In this document: one piece after another, positions 13,014 through 21,573 of the stretch
How positions within the stretch are numbered: position 1 is the stretch's first letter
Layout: every line of letters starts with the position of its first letter
Assembly: GCF_025787225.1 (NCBI RefSeq)
Contig: NZ_CP090958.1
Span: forward strand, 2,962,550 to 3,026,549
Direction: 5' to 3'
Source: Saxibacter everestensis
GTDB taxonomy: Bacteria; Actinomycetota; Actinomycetes; Actinomycetales; Brevibacteriaceae
DNA: 64,000 nucleotides
Program-made: the position numbers and the translations under genes
The notes under the pieces: model-generated
What the model was told of the DNA's origin: nothing
What the model saw: the letters and a program-made list of their open reading frames with translations, nothing else
Databases searched by the model: none

Positions 13014-13736
13014 TTGAGCGACGCACAGTTTGACCGAACCATCCTTAATACCGAAGAGGGCCCGGAAGCCGAAATCGCCCGGCCGGATTCGAATGGCGCG
13101 GCCAATGCCGGGCATCGAACCAGCGCGGACAGCCCAGCCGCCGTGCGAACGGCCGCGTCCGGCGCCGATGGATCGCAGGATGACGAACCATTGAGTGGAG
13201 AGACGCTCGAGGTGCAGGCCGACGGGGAGCCGGAAGAAGGCGAGAGCGGAGAGCGCAGCCCGGTAGAGGACATCTCGCAGCCAGCGAAGGTGATGCGGAT
13301 CGGCTCGATGATAAAGCAGCTGCTCGACGAGGTGCGTAACGCGCCCTTGGACGACGCTGGTCGAGCGCGGCTGGCCGAGGTGCACGAACGCTCGTTGAAA
13401 GAGCTTGAGGAAGGACTGTCGCCGGAACTGGTCGGCGAGCTGCACCGGATCACTCTGCCGTTCGCGGACGGTGATGCGCCGCCAAGCGACGCCGAGCTGC
13501 GGATTGCCCAGGCACAGCTTGTGGGTTGGCTCGAGGGCCTGTTCCACGGCATCCAGACCGCGCTCGTCGCCCAGCAGATGGCGGCACAGGCTCAGCTCGC
13601 CCAGATGCGCCATGCCCTGCCGCCCGGCACGGACCCGCGTCAGGCAGCTGCGGCTCAGGCCGCGGCCCAGGGAATGCCCGGGCCCAGGCAGGATGCCTCC
13701 GATCCGCATTCGCACGGCACCGGCCAGTATCTATGA
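13014..13736 (+). CDS. bpa: Bacterial proteasome activator Bpa (PafE)
   Basis: A 240-residue protein whose central part (KVMRIGSMIKQLLDEV, then LAEVHERSLKELEEGL and LVGWLEGLFHGIQTAL) is the helical core of Bpa/PafE. Bpa forms a dodecameric ring that opens the 20S proteasome gate without ATP. The last four residues are GQYL, the C-terminal motif that docks in the proteasome alpha ring. The N-terminal 85 residues are acidic and low in complexity. Translation most likely starts at the TTG at 13014, seven bases after GAAGGGA. The genome should therefore encode proteasome subunits elsewhere. A small unknown gene follows after 21 bases. Confidence 0.93.
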   Translation: MSDAQFDRTILNTEEGPEAEIARPDSNGAANAGHRTSADSPAAVRTAASGADGSQDDEPLSGETLEVQADGEPEEGESGERSPVEDISQPAKVMRIGSMIKQLLDEVRNAPLDDAGRARLAEVHERSLKELEEGLSPELVGELHRITLPFADGDAPPSDAELRIAQAQLVGWLEGLFHGIQTALVAQQMAAQAQLAQMRHALPPGTDPRQAAAAQAAAQGMPGPRQDASDPHSHGTGQYL

Positions 13737-13757
13737 GCCGCGGATGACTTCAGATCG

Positions 13758-14267
13758 ATGGGACTGCTAGATGGGCTTTTCGGTTCACGACCTTCCGGCG
13801 ACGACGAGGTGCTCGGGCGCGGCGTCTGGCGGCGGGCATCCGACCGCTTTTCCAGGGCCGTCGACCGATTCATCCACGTCGTCGAAGGAATCGATGCCGA
13901 TGCCCTCGGGCGTGAACTCACTGGCGCGACAGTCGTGCGGGACAGCCTCGCCACCAACACACACGTGCTGGCTGGCCTGGCCGATCAGGTGCACGAGCTG
14001 TGCGTTTCGGCTCAGCGGCTCGCGCCTACCGACCGACTGGAGATCCCCGGCGGGCCAGACGGCTCGTTTCCCGAGTTGCACCGCCACATTTCCCGCGCGG
14101 CTACCTGCGTTGCGCAGGCAGCCGAGGCGGCGACGATGGCGAGAGTCTCGCTGCGCGCCGACAGCGCACAGGCCACCGAACGAGCCGCCGGCGCCGACCG
14201 GGCGATCACGGCTGCCTCGGGCAACATCGAGGCCGCCCGAAAGCTCCTAGCCCGGCACTTGCGATAG
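13758..14267 (+). CDS. Hypothetical protein downstream of bpa
   Basis: A 169-residue protein that I do not recognise. It opens with the hydrophobic MGLLDGLFG, then is predominantly helical and Ala/Arg-rich, with no membrane segment, Cys cluster or nucleotide motif. The C-terminal half (AATCVAQAAEAATMARVSLRA and following) looks like a helical bundle or coiled coil. It lies 21 bases after bpa on the same strand, so the two may be co-transcribed; a role connected with Bpa is speculation. The stop codon lies inside the first unit of a 49-50 bp tandem repeat. The ribosome site is weak. Confidence 0.65.
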   Translation: MGLLDGLFGSRPSGDDEVLGRGVWRRASDRFSRAVDRFIHVVEGIDADALGRELTGATVVRDSLATNTHVLAGLADQVHELCVSAQRLAPTDRLEIPGGPDGSFPELHRHISRAATCVAQAAEAATMARVSLRADSAQATERAAGADRAITAASGNIEAARKLLARHLR

Positions 14268-14360
14268 CCGCGGGGCAAGACTCGCCCGGAAGCTTCTAGC
14301 CCGGCAACTGCGATAGCCGCGGGGCAGAAGCTCGCCCGGATGCTTCTAGCCCGGCAACTG
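14238..14360. repeat. 49-50 bp tandem repeat spanning the 3' end of the bpa-adjacent gene
   Basis: Units start at 14238, 14287 and 14337 (periods 49 and 50). Each contains CTCCTAGCCCGGCA or CTTCTAGCCCGGCA, GCGATAGCCGCGGGGC and CTCGCCCGGA; the third copy is partial. The first unit encodes the last ten codons and the stop of the 169-residue gene, and the later units are non-coding. Short GGGC...GCCC inverted pairs within each unit could form small hairpins between these convergent genes. Confidence 0.85.
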
Positions 14361-14421
14361 GTTGCCCTGCGCCTGCTGCAGCCGACGGGTGCCTGTTCCA
14401 TGTGCTGGGTTCCAAGCCTAG

Positions 14422-15219
14422 CTATGGCTCGCCAAGTATCCGCTCAAGCACCTGCGCGACGCCATCCTCGAGCAGTGCCGGAGCAACGTCATGAGCTGCG
14501 GCGATGGCGGCCGGGTGGCCGTCCGCCATCGCATATCCGCGACCGGCCCAACCCAGCATCTCGAGGTCGTTCGGCATATCCCCGAACGCGACCACGTCTT
14601 CGGGACCAATGCCGAGCATTTCGGCGTATTCCGCAAGGCTTCGTGACTTGTTCACTCCCCGGGGCGCGATCTCAATCAGGGCGCCGTTCGGACTTGAGTG
14701 GGTCGGTGAGACGAAGTCACTGATCACCGGCGCGGCGAGCGCAAGCAACTCGTCGCTGTTACCGTTCGGCAGGTGGGCGAGCATTTTCACAATTGTTGGT
14801 TCACCGGTCAGCAGATCGTCGAACTGGGTTACCTCACCCGCAGCGGGCACTTCCCCACGCCCGGCATATGCAGGTTCAGCCCTGAACCCGTCCAGGGTTT
14901 CCAGCGCGAAAACCACGTCCGGCGCAGCGGCACGCAGTGCCCGGGCGGCGCGGCTGGCGTCCTGTACCGAGATTGCATGCGTGTTGAGCACTTTCCGGTT
15001 GGCCAGATCGTAGATCAGGCTTCCGTTGGAGCAGATTACGGTTCCGGCGTGATCCAACTGGTCCTCCAGGGGCGTGACCCAGCGGAAGGGCCGGCCCGTC
15101 ACGAACACCACCTCAATGCCAGCCGTGCGGCAGGCGCGGAACGCCTCGACCACACGAGGACGGATGATTCCCGTGTGGTCCAGGATGGTTCCGTCGATAT
15201 CGCTTGCCACAAGACGCAT
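14422..15219 (-). CDS. Cof-type HAD family phosphatase
   Basis: A 265-residue haloacid dehalogenase superfamily hydrolase. Motif I is ASDIDGTILD (nucleophile Asp8 and acid Asp10). VTGRPFRWV follows near 40, and motif IV is AFGDMPNDLEML near 217, with a C2B-type cap between. Such enzymes dephosphorylate sugar phosphates, nucleotides or flavin intermediates; the substrate cannot be told from sequence. It is the last gene of a leftward series serS-HAD-HAD and is a diverged paralogue of the HAD gene 94 bases upstream. Its 3' end faces the tandem-repeat region. Confidence 0.88.
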   Translation of the reverse strand: MRLVASDIDGTILDHTGIIRPRVVEAFRACRTAGIEVVFVTGRPFRWVTPLEDQLDHAGTVICSNGSLIYDLANRKVLNTHAISVQDASRAARALRAAAPDVVFALETLDGFRAEPAYAGRGEVPAAGEVTQFDDLLTGEPTIVKMLAHLPNGNSDELLALAAPVISDFVSPTHSSPNGALIEIAPRGVNKSRSLAEYAEMLGIGPEDVVAFGDMPNDLEMLGWAGRGYAMADGHPAAIAAAHDVAPALLEDGVAQVLERILGEP

Positions 15220-15313
15220 GGCGTCTATTCTTCCCTACGCCGGGGTGTCGCGCGTGACCGTAGCGCCGTGCGCAGGCTCAAGGCGCGGGCACGGTGCGTG
15301 GGGTCAGCGCCGC

Positions 15314-16150
15314 TCAGCCGATCAGCGGCCGCAGCGCGGTGACCAGCCCGTCCTCATCGACGGTGCCGGTGATCTCACTGGCAACTGCCTTGAGCTGTTC
15401 GGCGGCATTGCCCATCGCGACCGCACGACGCGACCACTGCAGCATCTCGATGTCGTTCGTTCCGTCGCCGGCGGCAAACGTGTGCTCCTGCTCGATGCCG
15501 AGCCACTGCCGAACGTCCTCAAGCGCGCTTGCCTTCGACACTCCCTCGGGGGAGATATCGAGCCAGGCACTCCAGCCGACCGAGTATCCCACGCCCTGCA
15601 GGCCACTCTCCCGGACAACGGCGTCGAACTCTTCGGCTGTACGACTCGGATCGCGCATCACAATGCGAGTGGCTTCCTTGGTCAGCAGCTCGTCGAACGG
15701 AACTTCGTGCAACGAACCGGTCAGCTCGTTCTCCGGGAACGGTGCGCTGACCCAGCGCTCGAGATCGCTGTCCTCAACCATAAACGCAGCGGTTCCGGCA
15801 ACCCGATGCAGAGACTTCAACGCCGGCGCAGGGTCGAAGGTGATTACCTTGTGCACCGTCCAGCCCAGGTCGAGCTCCGGATCAAGCCGGACAATCACCG
15901 AGCCGTTGGCGCAGACTACGTAGCCGGACATCAGGCCGAGCCGATCGGCGACCGGCAGCGCACCGGTAACGCCACGTCCGGTGGCGATGACGATGTGATG
16001 CCCTGCCTCATCCGCATCGCGAATCGCATTCCGAACCGGATCACTCAGCTCGTCGTCGTAGTTGACTATCGTTCCGTCGACGTCGAGGGCAATAAGGTGC
16101 CGTGGACTGTCATTGTTGGCTCTCGGGTTCAAAACTTCGCAACTGCTCAT
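15314..16150 (-). CDS. Cof-type HAD family phosphatase (next to serS)
   Basis: About 278 residues from the ATG at 16150. Motif I is LIALDVDGTIV, followed by IATGRGVTG and the late motif AGDGTNDIEML, the same architecture as the paralogue immediately downstream. The frame is open further upstream to 16276, but that would overlap serS by more than 100 bases; the start at 16150 leaves 15 bases after the serS stop and places the HAD domain at the normal distance. A Cof-type phosphatase beside serS is, to my knowledge, a recurrent actinobacterial arrangement and suggests shared transcription. The substrate is unknown. Confidence 0.87.
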   Translation of the reverse strand: MSSCEVLNPRANNDSPRHLIALDVDGTIVNYDDELSDPVRNAIRDADEAGHHIVIATGRGVTGALPVADRLGLMSGYVVCANGSVIVRLDPELDLGWTVHKVITFDPAPALKSLHRVAGTAAFMVEDSDLERWVSAPFPENELTGSLHEVPFDELLTKEATRIVMRDPSRTAEEFDAVVRESGLQGVGYSVGWSAWLDISPEGVSKASALEDVRQWLGIEQEHTFAAGDGTNDIEMLQWSRRAVAMGNAAEQLKAVASEITGTVDEDGLVTALRPLIG

Positions 16151-16164
16151 TTCGTATCTGTGGA

Positions 16165-17445
16165 CTATGTCGCCGGCGTGAGCACTTCCAGGCCGCCAAG
16201 GTACGGCCGGAGCGCCTCGGGTACCCGGACAGATCCGTCCGGCTGCTGGTGGTTTTCCAGGATGGGCACGATCCACCGCGTGTTCGCCATCGTGCCATTC
16301 AGGGTGGCGACCGGGGTCGTGCCCGAGTTGCCGCCAGCCTCACGTTCGCGGATGGCGAGCCTTCGCGCCTGATATGTCGTGCAGTTGGAGGTCGAGGTCA
16401 GCTCGCGGTACGTGTTCTGGGTGGGCACCCAGGCCTCGCAGTCGTACTTGCGCGCTGCCGAACTGCCGAGGTCACCAGCTGCGGTGTCGATAACCCGGTA
16501 GGGCAGCTCGCACCTGGCCAGCATGTCCTCCTGCAGGCTCAGCATCCGGGCATGCTCCGTCTCAGCATCGTCGACATGGACGTAGGCGAACATCTCCACC
16601 TTCTGGAACTGGTGCACCCGGATGATGCCTTTGGTGTCCTTGCCGTACGAACCAGCTTCCCGGCGGTAGCACGATGACCATCCGGCATACCGGATCGGGC
16701 CCGACGACAGATCAAGGATCTCGTCGGCATGGTAGCCAGCAAGTGCTACCTCGGACGTCCCGGTGAGGAACAAATCATCGGCCTCGAGCCGGTACACCTC
16801 ATCCGAGTGTTCGCCAAGGAAGCCCGTACCGGCCATGATCTCCGGCTTCACAAGTGTCGGGGTGATCATCGGTACAAAACCGGCTTCCATCGCCCGGTCA
16901 AGGGCAAGGTTCAGCAGGGCCAGCTCAAGCCGGGCCCCGACACCGGTCAGGTAGTGAAAGCGAGCCCCGGAGACCTTTGCCCCCCGCTCGGTGTCGATGG
17001 CCTTCAGACCCACGCCGAGGTCAAGGTGATCGCGCGGTGTGAAGCCGTCCGCGGTGAAGTCGCGTGGTGCGCCGACTTCCTTCAGAACGACGAAGTCGTC
17101 TTCGCCGCCCGCCGGCACTCCATCGAGAATCAGGTTGGGCAGCTTCGCCAGGTAGCGGTTCAGTTCGCTCGCGGCATCGTCGGCCTCACGGGTGAGGCTC
17201 TTGACCCGGTCGGAGAGCTCTTTCGCCTGGGCGACCAGAATCTGCTTCTCTTCGCCCTTGGCCTGTGCGACCTTCTTGCCGAAACTCTTCTGTTCCGCGC
17301 GGGCGCTTTCGAACTCGGAGATCGCGGTTCGACGAGAAACATCGGCCTGCAGAATCGAGTCGATCAGGCCGGGCTCGGCACCCCTGGCACGTTGCGAGGC
17401 GCGGAAGAGTTCTGGATTTTCGCGTAACAGTTGAAGGTCGATCAC
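16165..17445 (-). CDS. serS: Seryl-tRNA synthetase
   Basis: A 426-residue class II aminoacyl-tRNA synthetase that charges tRNA-Ser. Residues 1-110 form the N-terminal helical arm that contacts the long variable arm of the tRNA ([17 protein letters not shown], then a charged helix pair). The catalytic domain has [10 protein letters not shown], the motif 2 loop [15 protein letters not shown] and motif 3 [12 protein letters not shown]. Length and motif order are standard. It is divergent from the lipid kinase gene, and two HAD phosphatase genes follow downstream on the same strand. Confidence 0.97.
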   Translation of the reverse strand: MIDLQLLRENPELFRASQRARGAEPGLIDSILQADVSRRTAISEFESARAEQKSFGKKVAQAKGEEKQILVAQAKELSDRVKSLTREADDAASELNRYLAKLPNLILDGVPAGGEDDFVVLKEVGAPRDFTADGFTPRDHLDLGVGLKAIDTERGAKVSGARFHYLTGVGARLELALLNLALDRAMEAGFVPMITPTLVKPEIMAGTGFLGEHSDEVYRLEADDLFLTGTSEVALAGYHADEILDLSSGPIRYAGWSSCYRREAGSYGKDTKGIIRVHQFQKVEMFAYVHVDDAETEHARMLSLQEDMLARCELPYRVIDTAAGDLGSSAARKYDCEAWVPTQNTYRELTSTSNCTTYQARRLAIREREAGGNSGTTPVATLNGTMANTRWIVPILENHQQPDGSVRVPEALRPYLGGLEVLTPAT

Positions 17446-17515
17446 AGCCTAAGCGTACCGATGCCGCACCCACAGTGCTAAAAGGCGGACTCGTTCGGGT
17501 TACGGTTGTCGCACT

Positions 17516-18643
17516 ATGTATGAGATTTCGCTGTTATGGACGGTCCTGATCGGCATCGTCGCGCTTGTCATCGGTGCGCTGGTCGGCGGGTCGATAGCCC
17601 GACGACGGCTTGCCGCGAGCAGTTCGCCGCAATCGCTCGCCCGGCCGACCCTCGACAGTGAGATCCGACCGGAAGAATCGGTCAACTACAAATCGCGTGC
17701 GGCGGTCGTCATCAACCCGTTGAAGTCCGAGGGTCACGGCTTGCGCGCCACGGTGGAAGCCGTCTGCCGGCAGGAAGGGTGGGCCGCACCACTGTGGCTT
17801 GAAACCACGGCCGATGATCCGGGCTCCGGGCAGACCCAGCAGGCGATTGACCAAGGGGTGGATGTCGTCATCGCCGCCGGCGGAGATGGAACCGTGCGCA
17901 CGGTTGCCGAACAGCTGGCAGGGACCGATATTCCGCTGGGTATCCTTCCGCTTGGCACCGGGAACCTGTTGGCCCGCAATCTCGACTTCACCCTGACCCG
18001 GAATGAATGGGCGATTCGGGTAGCCCTGTGGGGGCGGGACCGCAGGATTGACGTCGCCCGCGCACAGATGGCTCCAGACCTCGATGAGAGTCACGTTTTC
18101 CTGGTGATTGCCGGACTCGGTTTCGATGCCGCCGTGATGGCAGGAACCAGTTCCGATCTGAAGAAGAAGGTTGGCTGGTGGGCCTACCTGGATGCCGGCA
18201 TGCGCAACCTCTCCGGAAAACGTGCCCGGGTAGAGCTGCAGATCGACGACGAGCCTCCGTTCAGGCGAAGGGTGCGCACGGTGCTTGGCGGCAATTGTGG
18301 CAAGCTTCCGGGCGGAATCGAGCTGATGCCGGATGCGAAAATCGATGACGGGCTGCTCGACGTCATGTCGGTGGCTCCTCGCGGCATCGTCGGCTGGTTC
18401 GGCGTTGCCGCCCGGGTGCTTGGCCGTCAACGCCGCGGTTTGCCCATCGTCGAGCATTTCCAGGGCAGGAGCGTGCATATCCAGTCAGAGGAGACCCTCG
18501 AGGTGCAGCTCGATGGCGACCCGATCGGCTCCACGCACAACCTGACCATGTTCATCGATGAAGGCGCCCTGCTGGTTCGGGTGCCGACACCGGAGCAGCA
18601 ACGCCAGATGCGTCCGCAGATGTGGCCGGCGCTGAACAGCTAG
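17516..18643 (+). CDS. Diacylglycerol kinase family lipid kinase, membrane-anchored
   Basis: A 375-residue protein with an N-terminal membrane segment (about residues 6-27, LLWTVLIGIVALVIGALVGG). A DAGK catalytic domain follows: AVVINPLKSEG near 62, the ATP-binding IAAGGDGTVRTVAE near 120 and LPLGTGNLLARN near 145. The C-terminal beta-sandwich contains GGIELMPDAKIDDGLLDV. Members phosphorylate diacylglycerol or related lipids such as sphingosine or undecaprenol. The N-terminal anchor places the kinase at the inner face of the membrane. No strong ribosome site is visible, so the ATG is supported mainly by frame and domain position. Confidence 0.88.
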   Translation: MYEISLLWTVLIGIVALVIGALVGGSIARRRLAASSSPQSLARPTLDSEIRPEESVNYKSRAAVVINPLKSEGHGLRATVEAVCRQEGWAAPLWLETTADDPGSGQTQQAIDQGVDVVIAAGGDGTVRTVAEQLAGTDIPLGILPLGTGNLLARNLDFTLTRNEWAIRVALWGRDRRIDVARAQMAPDLDESHVFLVIAGLGFDAAVMAGTSSDLKKKVGWWAYLDAGMRNLSGKRARVELQIDDEPPFRRRVRTVLGGNCGKLPGGIELMPDAKIDDGLLDVMSVAPRGIVGWFGVAARVLGRQRRGLPIVEHFQGRSVHIQSEETLEVQLDGDPIGSTHNLTMFIDEGALLVRVPTPEQQRQMRPQMWPALNS

Positions 18644-18666
18644 CATTGGCGTCCGACGTCCCTGGC

Positions 18667-18739
18667 GCTACCGGCGGGGGCCGCGTTCGCTACCGGCGGG
18701 GGCCGCGTTCACTACCGGCGGGGGCCGCGTTCACTACCG
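18667..18739. repeat. 22-bp tandem repeat in convergent intergenic DNA
   Basis: Three units of GCTACCGGCGGGGGCCGCGTTC begin at 18667, 18689 and 18711; the third starts with A instead of G. A fourth, degenerate unit (ACTACCGACGG) follows. The array lies between the lipid kinase stop and the pheA stop, beside a second unrelated array. Confidence 0.88.
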
Positions 18740-18742
18740 ACG

Positions 18743-18838
18743 GTGCCGCCCTCCGAATGCTTTAGCTTCTCCTTGGCCCTCAGCCGCGGGTGCCGCCCTC
18801 CGGACGCTTTAGCTTCGCCCTGGCCCTCAGCCGCGGGT
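18743..18838. repeat. 47-bp tandem repeat overlapping the pheA 3' end
   Basis: Two units start at 18743 and 18790 (period 47), containing GTGCCGCCCTCCG, CTTTAGCTTC and TTGGCCCTCAGCCGCGG or CTGGCCCTCAGCCGCGG, with the beginning of a third (GTGTCGCCC). The second unit includes the pheA stop codon (18827-18829) and its last codons. The array therefore looks like a duplicated gene end. Confidence 0.85.
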
Positions 18839-19798
18839 GTCGCCCTTGATCCGGGTCAGCCAGTCATTTGCCTGCGCGAAGGCATCGTCGGTGTTCTGTG
18901 CATCGATGGTCGAGGCCTCCCGGTCATCGCGCGGGTAGGACCCCAGGAACCGGACGTGCCGGGACGTCCGGTGCACCCCTGCCAGCGCCTCGGCGACCCG
19001 GGCCTCGTCGATATGACCGTCCACGTCGAGCGAGAACTGATAGAGGCCCAGTCCGTCGCCGGTCGGCCGGGATTCGATCCTGGTCAGGTTCACTCCCCTG
19101 ACCGCGAACTGTTCGAGCAGCTCCAAAAGCGCGCCGGGCCGTTCGCTGCGCAGGCCCGCCACCAGCGTCGTCTTGTCGGCACCCGTCGCCGGGGCTACCG
19201 GACCGGGCTTCCGGACCAGGACAAAGCGGGTGACCGCGGTACGGACGTCGCCGATATCGTCGGCCAGAACATTCAGGCCGTATCGCTCGGCGGCAAGCAA
19301 CGGACAGATTGCTGCCTGGTACTCGGCCTGGCCCGCTCGGTCTTGTCCTGCGCCCCGATCGATGGCCTCAGCCGAAAGGCCTGCGGCCGCTGCGGCGGTG
19401 GAACCTGCTGGCAGATAGGCCGCATCGGGCAGGTACTGGCCGGTGAAGCGCCGGGTCTGCGCCTCGGCGTGCGGATGCGTCGAGTACGCGGTGATGTCGG
19501 CCAGCTCTACGCCGGACGGCGCCGCCAGCACGAACTTCACCGGGATGACGATCTCCCGGACGATCTGTAGCGGAATGTCCGAGGTCAGCGCATCGAGCGT
19601 TGCCGGAACGCCGCCTTCAACCGAGTTCTCGATCGGAACCACGGCGGCGTCGATGTCTCCGGTGCGCACGGCGTCAAGCGCGACCAGCACGTTCGGCATC
19701 GGCACACGTTCAGCACCGCGTGCTTCATCCAGCTTCAGCAGGGCGGCCTCGGTGAAGGTCGCCTCCGGACCCAGATAGCCGAATCGTTGCTGCGTCAC
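18827..19798 (-). CDS. pheA: Prephenate dehydratase
   Basis: A 323-residue enzyme converting prephenate to phenylpyruvate in phenylalanine synthesis. The catalytic domain begins FGYLGPEATFTEAAL and contains AVVPIENSVEGGV (near 65) and TRFVLV. A C-terminal ACT domain with LTRIESRPTGDGLG is the usual phenylalanine-sensing allosteric site. A GTG start at 19798 is chosen because GAGGA lies about seven bases upstream, it fits the expected N-terminus and it overlaps the TGA of the upstream glycosyltransferase by four bases (GTGA), indicating translational coupling. The frame is open further upstream, but that part overlaps the neighbour. The stop lies within a 47-bp repeat. Confidence 0.95.
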   Translation of the reverse strand: MTQQRFGYLGPEATFTEAALLKLDEARGAERVPMPNVLVALDAVRTGDIDAAVVPIENSVEGGVPATLDALTSDIPLQIVREIVIPVKFVLAAPSGVELADITAYSTHPHAEAQTRRFTGQYLPDAAYLPAGSTAAAAAGLSAEAIDRGAGQDRAGQAEYQAAICPLLAAERYGLNVLADDIGDVRTAVTRFVLVRKPGPVAPATGADKTTLVAGLRSERPGALLELLEQFAVRGVNLTRIESRPTGDGLGLYQFSLDVDGHIDEARVAEALAGVHRTSRHVRFLGSYPRDDREASTIDAQNTDDAFAQANDWLTRIKGDTRG

Positions 19799-20547
19799 TG
19801 ACTGTTCCTCGTCTTCCGCGCGCGTTTCCTGCGGACTGCGAGTGCTCGCCAGACGTCCTTGTACTGCATCGCCCGATGCAGCTGCGCTTTGAAGTTCTTG
19901 CCGGTCACCCGGTGCTGCAGAGCGCACTCAACTTCCTGCACCCGGAAACCCTGCGTCACCAGATCGATCGTCAGCCCGGTCTCCACTCCCCAGCCGGACG
20001 CAAGCGGAAGGGCGGCCTCGTACGCCTCCCTGCTCAGGCAGCGCATACCGGAAAGCGGCTGCGTTGCCTCGAATCCGGAGAGTTCCCTGATTCCCTTCGC
20101 GGCGAGGCCGACGACGAAGCCGAAGCCGCCGCCCGCCGCACTCTGCCGAGGCAGGATCGCAATCGTCATGTCGGCATGGCCCGAGGTCACGGGGGCGGCC
20201 AGTGGCGCGGTGTTCACGGCTGTCTCCCCCAGGTCGGCGTCGATGAACAGCAGCGCCCGAAACCGCGCCGCCGCATCGTCATCGCTGCCCGGAGCCGTGC
20301 TGATGTCCCGATTCTTCACGGCCAGGGCACCGGTCATCATCGCGGCGGCCTTGCCCCTGTTCCGGGGATGAGTTATCACCGTCGCGCCGGCGGCGGCAGC
20401 CCGTTTGCCGGTGTCGTCACTGCTTCCGTCGTCGACCACGATGACCAGATCGGTCCGCGGGATGGCCTTCGCGGACGCCACCGTTGCTGCGATCCGTTCG
20501 GCTTCGTCCTTGGCCGGAATGACAACTGCCAGTTTCGTTTCAGTCAC
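19795..20547 (-). CDS. Glycosyltransferase family 2 protein
   Basis: A 250-residue GT-A fold glycosyltransferase. Motifs are LAVVIPAKDEAERI near the start, IVVDDGSSDDTG (nucleotide-sugar binding) near 37 and ALLFIDADLGE near 97, the DxD-like metal site. No membrane helices follow, so it is a soluble or peripheral enzyme. It resembles the dolichol-phosphate mannosyltransferase and glucosyl-3-phosphoglycerate synthase branches, and the acceptor cannot be decided from sequence. Its stop overlaps the pheA start by four bases, so the two are probably translated together. A functional link with phenylalanine synthesis is not evident. Confidence 0.85.
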   Translation of the reverse strand: MTETKLAVVIPAKDEAERIAATVASAKAIPRTDLVIVVDDGSSDDTGKRAAAAGATVITHPRNRGKAAAMMTGALAVKNRDISTAPGSDDDAAARFRALLFIDADLGETAVNTAPLAAPVTSGHADMTIAILPRQSAAGGGFGFVVGLAAKGIRELSGFEATQPLSGMRCLSREAYEAALPLASGWGVETGLTIDLVTQGFRVQEVECALQHRVTGKNFKAQLHRAMQYKDVWRALAVRRKRARKTRNSQ

Positions 20548-20594
20548 TGCCCTAGCCTAAGCGCAAGGCGGCGCCGGCCGATGTAGGCACTCGC

Positions 20595-21482
20595 CTACCT
20601 GAGGGTGAGCTGACGGGAGACGACGCCAGCTCGGGCGCGACGCTCGTCGGCGTTCAGGTTGCCGTCTTCGGCCAGCGCGGCCTTGAGTTCGGCGTCGAAC
20701 GTCTTGGCGGCCTCTTCCACATCGTCTGCCTGCGTGCCGTGTTCCAGCTCCCACACCGGAACGACGATGCCGTGGGCCCGGAAGCACCCGAGGTACCGGC
20801 TGCCTTCACCCATGGTGTTCTTTCCGGCGTTGTGCAGACGGGCAAATGCGTCCAGCACCTTCTCTTCGTCGTCGGTCAGCGCCCAGCGCAGGTACGTGCG
20901 GCCGCCGATCATGGTCCAGTAGGCCGATTCAACGCTCGCCAGCCGTTCGGTGGGCGAGATCGTTTCGTTGGCCTGGTCGAGCGATGCCTTGACTTCCTCG
21001 TCGTAGTCCGAGTCGCCGACTGCCTCGGGCAGCCAATAGTCGAAGGTTTCGTGCACAGTGACTTTCCAGCCGAATTCAGGGTCCAGGATGTCCTGCAGAC
21101 GCGGCCCGGTCCCGGGGCTCGAGCCACCAGCCTCCGAGGTGCCCGCGGCGGAATCGGCGACCTTCAGCAGCGCCGCTGCTGCATCACGGGACAGATCCGA
21201 CGACGATACCGGGGTCTGCAGTCCGAGGAACAGCTTGCCGTCGTTTCGCCGCATCGCCTGCCATGCGGCCGGAAGCAGGGTGGCGACGGTGGCTTCCTCG
21301 CCCCCGTGCTCTTCGGTGAGCTTCACGGTCGCTGTCGCGGCCGGGACCAACTCGCGCATCGCGACGAGATCGGCCTCCCCATGCAGCCCCTCGTAGGGGC
21401 GCCGGACGAACGCGACCTGCGCTGCTTTCGCCTGTAGCTTTGCGACGCGTTCTTCTTTGGATTTACGTGACTTTTTTCCCAT
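20595..21482 (-). CDS. DUF5926 family protein
   Basis: About 295 residues from the ATG at 21482. The N-terminus is a basic helix (MGKKSRKSKEERVAKLQAKA). The body includes FVRRPYEGLHGEADLVAMREL, LQDILDPEFGWKVTVHETFDYWL and RYLGCFRAHGIVVPVWEL, which I recognise as the actinobacterial DUF5926 family; its function is unknown. The frame stays open to 21638, but that extension has no family character and runs towards the ATPase gene. An AGGTG lies close upstream of the chosen ATG. It is on the same strand as, and upstream of, the glycosyltransferase-pheA pair. Confidence 0.8.
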   Translation of the reverse strand: MGKKSRKSKEERVAKLQAKAAQVAFVRRPYEGLHGEADLVAMRELVPAATATVKLTEEHGGEEATVATLLPAAWQAMRRNDGKLFLGLQTPVSSSDLSRDAAAALLKVADSAAGTSEAGGSSPGTGPRLQDILDPEFGWKVTVHETFDYWLPEAVGDSDYDEEVKASLDQANETISPTERLASVESAYWTMIGGRTYLRWALTDDEEKVLDAFARLHNAGKNTMGEGSRYLGCFRAHGIVVPVWELEHGTQADDVEEAAKTFDAELKAALAEDGNLNADERRARAGVVSRQLTLR

Positions 21483-21573
21483 AGCACCTAACACCTTAAT
21501 CGTGTGTCTCGAGCAACGCCTATTCAGTCGTTCCGAACAGCGTCCCAGTCTTTCCTGCCAGCAGCCGGCTAAC

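Noticed and set aside
12320-13552. A 410-residue minus-strand frame opposite the quinone reductase and bpa genes
   Set aside because: It crosses two well-supported plus-strand genes, and its composition (Ser/Arg/Pro-rich) is typical of antisense frames.
16151-16276. Longer N-terminus for the HAD gene next to serS
   Set aside because: It would overlap serS by more than 100 bases and adds no conserved sequence; the ATG at 16150 gives a normal HAD start.
15074-16372. A 432-residue plus-strand frame opposite the HAD and serS genes
   Set aside because: It is antisense to two HAD genes and serS, with no family features.
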